DNA from: an uncultured Pelagibacteraceae bacterium
GTDB taxonomy: Bacteria; Pseudomonadota; Alphaproteobacteria; Pelagibacterales; Pelagibacteraceae
Length of the DNA: 50,517 nt
Direction of reading: 5' to 3'
NCBI GenBank assembly: GCA_902606665.1
Contig: CACLHE010000002.1
Span: 1-50,517, forward strand
In this document: positions 46,481 to 50,517 of the stretch, in pieces
Layout: each line of letters begins with the position of its first letter
Numbering within the stretch: the stretch's first letter is position 1
The notes under the pieces: model-generated
Seen by the model: the letters and a program-made list of their open reading frames with translations, nothing else
Databases searched by the model: none
What the model was told of the DNA's origin: nothing
Position numbers and translations under genes: made by a program

Positions 46481-46930
46481 TTATTTTCTTTTCGTCAACA
46501 TTTTCTGTCTTACGCTCGACAAAAAACTATAAATGAAATTTTCCTTTTTTATTTCATTTTCAGTAATATCTTTAGCAAATGCAATTTTATTCATATTATC
46601 TTTATCGTAGAATTTTTTTTTAATAAGCACACCATACTTGTTAAATTCTAAAACAAGAACATTATTTTTTTTGACATAATTTTTACCTAGCTTAAGCATT
46701 TTTCCACGTGTAATAGTTCTCTCTATGTAAATCCACAAATTATCTTCAGTCATTCCTTTTGTTGAAGGTTGACCAAAAATTTTTACCACATCATTCTTGT
46801 TTGATTTATCAATAAATATTAGCTTTTCCCTTTTTTCTAGGTATGATATCCCATGAGATTTTATTACTTCATTACGTTGACATGAAGATATAAACACGAA
46901 AATAAAAACTAAATAGATAAGCTTGTTCAT
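46481..46930 (-). CDS. bamE: Outer membrane assembly lipoprotein BamE (SmpA/OmlA)
   Basis: Accessory lipoprotein of the BAM complex for outer-membrane protein insertion. The N-terminus MNKLIYLVFIFVFISSC is a lipoprotein signal with the lipid-attached Cys at residue 17. Family features are the HGISYLEKRE stretch, the KNDVVKIFGQPSTKG block and LWIYIER. It is 149 residues, with a longer and more basic C-terminus than E. coli BamE. The start codon touches that of the divergent chaperone gene (CATATG), a typical bamE-chaperone pair in alphaproteobacteria but with no intergenic space. Confidence 0.9.
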   Translation of the reverse strand: MNKLIYLVFIFVFISSCQRNEVIKSHGISYLEKREKLIFIDKSNKNDVVKIFGQPSTKGMTEDNLWIYIERTITRGKMLKLGKNYVKKNNVLVLEFNKYGVLIKKKFYDKDNMNKIAFAKDITENEIKKENFIYSFLSSVRQKMLTKRK

Positions 46931-47443
46931 ATGTTAAAATTCAAAAGTAATAAAAGTACGCATGTCAGTTTATTATTCAATAATATTCTTATATTATGTC
47001 GTAAAAGATTATTTTATACTAAATTTGATTTAATTGATACGTTTCAAAATAGAATTAATCTAATTTTTGTTCATATTTCATTTATATTTATTAAAATCAA
47101 GCAAGATAATAAGCAAAAAAAATTTCAACAGAAATTCTTTGATTTAGTATTTGAGAAAATTGAACTCAATATGAGAGAAATTGGATTTGGTGATACTACT
47201 ATAAATACTAATATGAAATTTCTAGTTAAAAATTTTTATAACATTCTTTTAAAATGTGAAAAATATAAAAAAATGACTTTTTCAGAAAAAAACAAATTTT
47301 TGAGTAATTACTTGAAATTCAATAGTGATAAAATTAGCAATTATGAGGGTATAATAGACTATTTTAACCAATATAAAGCTTTTTGTTTTGATTTACCCCT
47401 TGATAGTGTATTAAGTGGTGAAATAAAATTTAACTATAGATGA
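46931..47443 (+). CDS. Ubiquinol-cytochrome c chaperone (CBP3-like)
   Basis: A 170-residue member of the CBP3/UQCC family, which assists cytochrome bc1 assembly in mitochondria and occurs in alphaproteobacteria. Recognised by ILCRKRLFYTKFDLIDTFQNRINLIFVHISFIFIKI, QKFFDLVFEKIELNMREIGFGDTTI and MKFLVKNFYNILLKC. The basic divergence of sequence is high. The ATG is immediately adjacent to the bamE ATG on the other strand. In many alphaproteobacteria a DUF177 gene follows; here rpmF follows instead, after 6 bases. Confidence 0.8.
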   Translation: MLKFKSNKSTHVSLLFNNILILCRKRLFYTKFDLIDTFQNRINLIFVHISFIFIKIKQDNKQKKFQQKFFDLVFEKIELNMREIGFGDTTINTNMKFLVKNFYNILLKCEKYKKMTFSEKNKFLSNYLKFNSDKISNYEGIIDYFNQYKAFCFDLPLDSVLSGEIKFNYR

Positions 47444-47449
47444 AAGTAT

Positions 47450-47629
47450 ATGGCTGTACCGAAGAGAAAAACATCTAAATCAAGACGAAATAAAAGAAGA
47501 TCTCATCATAAAATTTCTTCTATTAATATTATTGAGGATAAAAAATCAGGTGAATTTAGACTATCACATCATATTGATTTAAAAACTGGTATCTATAACG
47601 GAAAACAAATACTAGAGCCAAAAAAATAA
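47450..47629 (+). CDS. rpmF: 50S ribosomal protein L32 (not in ORF track)
   Basis: A 59-codon gene too short for the supplied track. The translation starts [20 protein letters not shown] and ends [20 protein letters not shown], unmistakable L32 of the alphaproteobacterial type, without the zinc-binding Cys residues found in some lineages. A GAAAG stretch precedes the ATG. plsX follows 19 bases after the stop; rpmF-plsX adjacency is widespread in bacteria. Confidence 0.96.
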   Translation: MAVPKRKTSKSRRNKRRSHHKISSINIIEDKKSGEFRLSHHIDLKTGIYNGKQILEPKK

Positions 47630-47648
47630 TATTATCATTAACTGAATT

Positions 47649-48656
47649 ATGTCAAACAAAGTTAAAATTGCTATAGATGCAATGGGTGGAGAGAACTCTC
47701 CAAAAAAGATCATTGAGGGAATAGATATCTCATTAAAATTAAACCAAGATAATTTTTTTTATTTGTATGGAAAAAAAGATATATTGGAAAAAGAAATCTC
47801 AAACAAAGAATCTATTCGTCAATACTGTGAGGTTATAAATTCAGAAAATGTTATTCTAGATGATGAAAGTCCGCTGTCTGGTGCTAAAAAAAGTAAAGAC
47901 ACAAGCATGTGGAGAGCTATAGATTCATTGAAAGAGAAAAAAACTGATATCTGCTTATCAGCGGGAAATACAGGGGCATTATTAATAATCTCCAAATTAT
48001 TATTAAAAACTATTAGCGGCATTAGCAAACCTGCATTAGCTGCTTTATGGCCAAATCAAAAAAATATGAATGTAGTTTTAGATCTAGGTGCAAACATTGA
48101 ATGTAATGAGAAAAATTTAATTGATTTTGCTTGCATGGGCTCAGCACTTTTTAAATCACTTTTTGAAAACGAAGTACCAAATACAGCTTTACTAAATGTT
48201 GGACTCGAAGAATACAAAGGTAATGAAGTTTTAAAAAAGACATATAACATTCTAAAAGAAAGTAAGATAAAAAATTTTAATTTTCAAGGTTATATTGAAG
48301 GTAATCACATAATGGATGGTGATGTAGATGTTATTGTAACGGATGGCTTTACTGGCAACGTTGCGTTAAAGACTGCAGAAGGAACTGCTAACTTTATTAC
48401 TAAAAATTTAAAAAATTCTCTTAATAAACTTTCCATGGCTTTCTCATATTTTTCACTTAAGAAATTTAAAAGTAAATTAGATCCAAGAAAATATAATGGA
48501 GCTATTTTTATAGGTTTACAAAGTCCAGTTGTAAAAAGCCATGGAGCCACTGATTCAGTTGGATTCGCTCATTCAATAAATGTTTGTAATAGAATAGTAA
48601 AAGCTAAATTAATTGAAAAGATAGAATCTAACTTAATTACTGTTGACCATAGATAA
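47649..48656 (+). CDS. plsX: Phosphate acyltransferase PlsX
   Basis: Converts acyl-ACP to acyl-phosphate for PlsY (at 11.5-12.1 kb). Motifs: IAIDAMGGENSPKKIIEG, SAGNTGALLIISKLLLKTISGISKPALAALWP, VLDLGANIECNEKNLIDFA, VVTDGFTGNVALKTAEG-like (VIVTDGFTGNVALKTAEGTA) and GAIFIGLQSPVVKSHGATD. It is 335 residues. fabH, the usual downstream partner, is not present; ihfA follows after 21 bases. Confidence 0.96.
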   Translation: MSNKVKIAIDAMGGENSPKKIIEGIDISLKLNQDNFFYLYGKKDILEKEISNKESIRQYCEVINSENVILDDESPLSGAKKSKDTSMWRAIDSLKEKKTDICLSAGNTGALLIISKLLLKTISGISKPALAALWPNQKNMNVVLDLGANIECNEKNLIDFACMGSALFKSLFENEVPNTALLNVGLEEYKGNEVLKKTYNILKESKIKNFNFQGYIEGNHIMDGDVDVIVTDGFTGNVALKTAEGTANFITKNLKNSLNKLSMAFSYFSLKKFKSKLDPRKYNGAIFIGLQSPVVKSHGATDSVGFAHSINVCNRIVKAKLIEKIESNLITVDHR

Positions 48657-48677
48657 AACGCATAATATTTTGTTTTA

Positions 48678-48974
48678 ATGACAAATAAAAACTTTACGAG
48701 GAAAGATTTGTCTGAAAAAATATATAGAAATATAGGTTTTTCAAAAAGTTTATCAGCAAAGATAGTAGATAATTTTTTTGAACTAATAATTTCAGGATTA
48801 ATAATAAATAATGAAATTAAAATAACTTCATTTGGTACCTTTACTGTATTACACAAAAAAGAAAGAATAGGAAGAAATCCTAAGACAAAAATTGAGTCTA
48901 AGATTCATTCTCGAAAAGTAATTAAATTTAAGGCATCATCTTTATTAAAAAAAAAAATAAATGAAAATGGTTAA
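48678..48974 (+). CDS. ihfA: Integration host factor subunit alpha
   Basis: A DNA-bending HU/IHF-family protein. It has KNFTRKDLSEKIYRNIGFSKSLSAKIVDNFFELI, then ITSFGTFTVLHKKERIGRNPKTK with the beta-arm Pro that intercalates in DNA. It is 98 residues. Family and position between plsX and merR support IhfA rather than HU. The end is Lys-rich with an 11-A run (48947-48957) a few bases before the stop. It overlaps the MerR gene by 14 bases. Confidence 0.92.
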   Translation: MTNKNFTRKDLSEKIYRNIGFSKSLSAKIVDNFFELIISGLIINNEIKITSFGTFTVLHKKERIGRNPKTKIESKIHSRKVIKFKASSLLKKKINENG

Positions 48975-49362
48975 TAATAAAAAATTGGAGGATTCGTATA
49001 GGACAATAGGCGAAGTTACTAAGGAATTGGGATTAATAAATAAAAAAAATGGTCGCCTTCAAACTCACACTATAAGATACTGGGAAACTCAGTTTAGTCA
49101 AATCAAACCACGAGTCAGAGCTGGAAATAGAAGATATTATTCAGTTAAGGATTTCAAAGTGATCAAATATATAAAATTTTTGCTTAAGGATAGGGGCCTA
49201 ACTATCAGTGGAGCTAAAAAGATATTGAATAATGATCGTGATCATCTTGACGACAATATGAATATAGGTATAAATAACCCAGATTTTAATAAGACTAAAA
49301 TTATTAAGGATAAAGTTAAAAAAATTTCAAAAATTATAAAAGAATTAAAAAAGTTTAAATAA
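48961..49362 (+). CDS. MerR-family transcriptional regulator
   Basis: A 133-residue regulator with an N-terminal winged helix: YRTIGEVTKELGLINK, HTIRYWETQFSQIKPRVRAGNRRYYSVKDFKVIKYIKFLLKDRGLTISGAKKIL. The C-terminal part is short and basic, with no Cys set for metal sensing. This type sits beside ihfA in most alphaproteobacteria, but its targets are not known. A second ATG lies at 48967. It overlaps ihfA by 14 bases and rpmG by one. Confidence 0.9.
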   Translation: MKMVNNKKLEDSYRTIGEVTKELGLINKKNGRLQTHTIRYWETQFSQIKPRVRAGNRRYYSVKDFKVIKYIKFLLKDRGLTISGAKKILNNDRDHLDDNMNIGINNPDFNKTKIIKDKVKKISKIIKELKKFK

Positions 49363-49553
49363 TGGCAAAAAAATCTTCAATAAAAGTAAGACTTGTACCT
49401 GAGTCTAAACCGGATAGTTCATTTTTCTACTATGTAAAAAAACCAAGTGCAGGCGAGAAAGCTAAGATTAAACTAAAGGTAAAAAAGTATAACCCTGCTA
49501 CACGTAAACACGAAATTTTTGTTGAGAAAAAATTACCACCACACAGTAAATAG
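49362..49553 (+). CDS. rpmG: 50S ribosomal protein L33
   Basis: A 63-residue L33: MAKKSSIKVRLVPESKPDSSFFYY, then KLKVKKYNPATRKHEIFVEKKL, the conserved end. It lacks the zinc-binding Cys pairs of some lineages. It overlaps the MerR gene by one base (TAATG), an uncommon place for rpmG; in many alphaproteobacteria a tRNA-Pro follows this regulator. Its stop directly abuts the convergent chorismate mutase gene. Confidence 0.92.
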   Translation: MAKKSSIKVRLVPESKPDSSFFYYVKKPSAGEKAKIKLKVKKYNPATRKHEIFVEKKLPPHSK

Positions 49554-49835
49554 TTATTTTTTTCTGAAATTTTTCTGCTGAAATCTTACGTAACTCCAAA
49601 TCATAGATTTCCAGATACTTACTGTTATTTTTGGATCAATATTATTTTTTATTGAATTATTTTTAATATTCTTGATTATTATATTTATTCTTTTTCGATC
49701 AATTATCTGTTTTTTATATTGTTTGAGACTAAGCATATATTTAACAATATTTGTTCTTTTTTTAATCAAATAAAAAATCTTTTTATCAATTTGATCTATT
49801 TTTTTTCTGGCTTTATTTAGTTTCTTTTGATCCAT
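49554..49835 (-). CDS. Chorismate mutase, AroQ type
   Basis: A single-domain AroQ chorismate mutase of 93 residues, converting chorismate to prephenate for Phe and Tyr synthesis. The helical pattern fits: KARKKIDQIDKKIFYLIKKRTNIVKYM, the Lys in SLKQYK, DRKR, and IWKSMIWSYVRFQQ with a terminal Gln. The Glu that normally follows the second active-site Arg (DxxRE) is Ile here. The start is the ATG at 49835; the track uses a TTG three codons upstream. The prephenate dehydratase domain of PheA is absent. Confidence 0.8.
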   Translation of the reverse strand: MDQKKLNKARKKIDQIDKKIFYLIKKRTNIVKYMLSLKQYKKQIIDRKRINIIIKNIKNNSIKNNIDPKITVSIWKSMIWSYVRFQQKNFRKK

Positions 49836-49886
49836 CGGTGACAAATTGTAATTTTTAATTCTTAGATAGATATGTATATTAATTAT

Positions 49887-50517
49887 ATGAATGAAGAAAA
49901 TAAAAACATTTATATTTCTTATTGGTTGTTGTTAATAACTCTACTAGTAAGTGTCATGATAGTTGTAGGAGGTCTTACAAGATTAACCGATTCAGGTTTA
50001 TCAATTACAAAATGGGATTTAATTTCAGGTTTTATTCCACCTTTAAATATGAATGACTGGGATAAAGCTTTCTCTTTGTATAAGGAAATACCTGAATATA
50101 AACTTCTAAATTCATTAATGACCATTAATGAATTTAAAATAATATATTGGTGGGAGTATATTCATAGATTATTGGGACGTATTATTGGCCTATTGTATTT
50201 GTTACCTTTGCTTTTTTTTACATTCAGGAAATTTATACATAAAAAATCACTATTAACTTTTTATTTTATTTTCTTTCTAATCTTTTTTCAGGGTTTTATT
50301 GGTTGGTATATGGTTCAGAGTGGTTTAACTGAAAGAACTGATGTTAGCCATTATCGATTATCTCTACACTTAATAATAGCCTTTTTCATATTTATTTTAT
50401 TATTTTGGAATTACTTAGCTTATAAAGAAAAAGTGATTATAAAAAATAGAAAGAAGCTGCCCATTTTTTTACCTATTGTTTTCATGTTATTGCTCTTGCT
50501 TCAAATTTCTATAGGAG
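49887..50517 (+). CDS. ctaA: Heme A synthase CtaA (3' end outside window)
   Basis: An inner-membrane enzyme that oxidises heme O to heme A for cytochrome c oxidase. From the ATG at 49887 the frame is open for 210 codons to the window edge, so the track missed it. Family marks: VVGGLTRLTDSGLSITKWDLISGFIPP, YWWEYIHRLLGRIIGLLYLLPL with a heme-ligand His, FQGFIGWYMVQSGL, and SHYRLSLHLIIAFF. Several transmembrane helices are evident. The presence of heme A implies an aa3-type oxidase. Confidence 0.95.
   Translation, partial: MNEENKNIYISYWLLLITLLVSVMIVVGGLTRLTDSGLSITKWDLISGFIPPLNMNDWDKAFSLYKEIPEYKLLNSLMTINEFKIIYWWEYIHRLLGRIIGLLYLLPLLFFTFRKFIHKKSLLTFYFIFFLIFFQGFIGWYMVQSGLTERTDVSHYRLSLHLIIAFFIFILLFWNYLAYKEKVIIKNRKKLPIFLPIVFMLLLLLQISIG

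Overview
The window is about 50.5 kb of dense, AT-rich bacterial chromosome (roughly 30% G+C by eye), almost all housekeeping genes. Gene order and families point to a streamlined alphaproteobacterium, most likely a marine SAR11/Pelagibacterales-like lineage or another small-genome AT-rich relative. Supporting signs are the pyrB plus non-catalytic dihydroorotase pair, the ubiquinol-cytochrome c chaperone next to plsX-ihfA-merR, the rsh-pyrE-pdxJ-acpS-lepB-rnc-recO run, the rpiB-glyA-nrdR-rib-nusB run, heterotetrameric sarcosine oxidase, and a H+-pyrophosphatase. No gene-free stretch exceeds 300 bases (the largest is about 126 bases). I saw no CRISPR array, insertion sequence, prophage or rRNA.

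Layout. 1-2.2 kb is the end of the alpha ribosomal operon (rpsM partial, rpsK, rpoA, rplQ). 2.3-8.2 kb holds an RluC-type pseudouridine synthase, lipB, mgtE, panC, galU and ugd. 8.2-14.4 kb is a minus-strand block pyrB-pyrC'-plsY-topA-small exported protein-RidA-like. 14.4-21.1 kb has ruvX divergent from a plus-strand translation block gatC-gatA-gatB followed by an O-methyltransferase, trhO and a MATE transporter. 21.0-27.0 kb is the minus-strand soxBDAG operon preceded by a RarD-type permease. A tRNA-Ser(GCU) lies at 27.1 kb, then a lytic transglycosylase on the minus strand.

29.4-36.7 kb is a long plus-strand series: dapA, smpB, folK, rsh, pyrE, pdxJ, acpS, lepB, rnc, recO. hemB is on the minus strand. 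37.8-44.3 kb has a 2OG-Fe(II) oxygenase-like gene, rpiB, glyA, nrdR, ribD, ribE, ribBX, ribH and nusB. 44.4-50.5 kb has hppA, bamE, a cytochrome bc1 assembly chaperone, rpmF (missed by the ORF track), plsX, ihfA, a MerR regulator, rpmG, a chorismate mutase and the start of ctaA.

How the genes work together. One-carbon metabolism is a clear theme: sarcosine oxidase yields glycine and methylene-THF, and GlyA interconverts serine and glycine. The riboflavin genes supply flavins. PlsX and PlsY are the two acyl-phosphate steps of phospholipid synthesis. GatCAB, RuvX, SmpB, NusB, RNase III, ribosomal proteins and TrhO serve translation.

Most interesting observations: (1) TrhO overlaps by one base with a TrmR-type O-methyltransferase gene, suggesting a compact ho5U to mo5U wobble-uridine pathway. 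(2) Conserved alphaproteobacterial blocks are eroded: era is missing between rnc and recO, fabH between plsX and ihfA, and DUF177 before rpmF. (3) Several proteins have unusual or lost functional residues (dihydroorotase, RibBX, NrdR, LipB, chorismate mutase, a short Rsh). (4) Extreme compaction: eight convergent junctions with 15 bp or less or overlaps, and a divergent pair with no intergenic base. No wholly new multi-gene system is evident.
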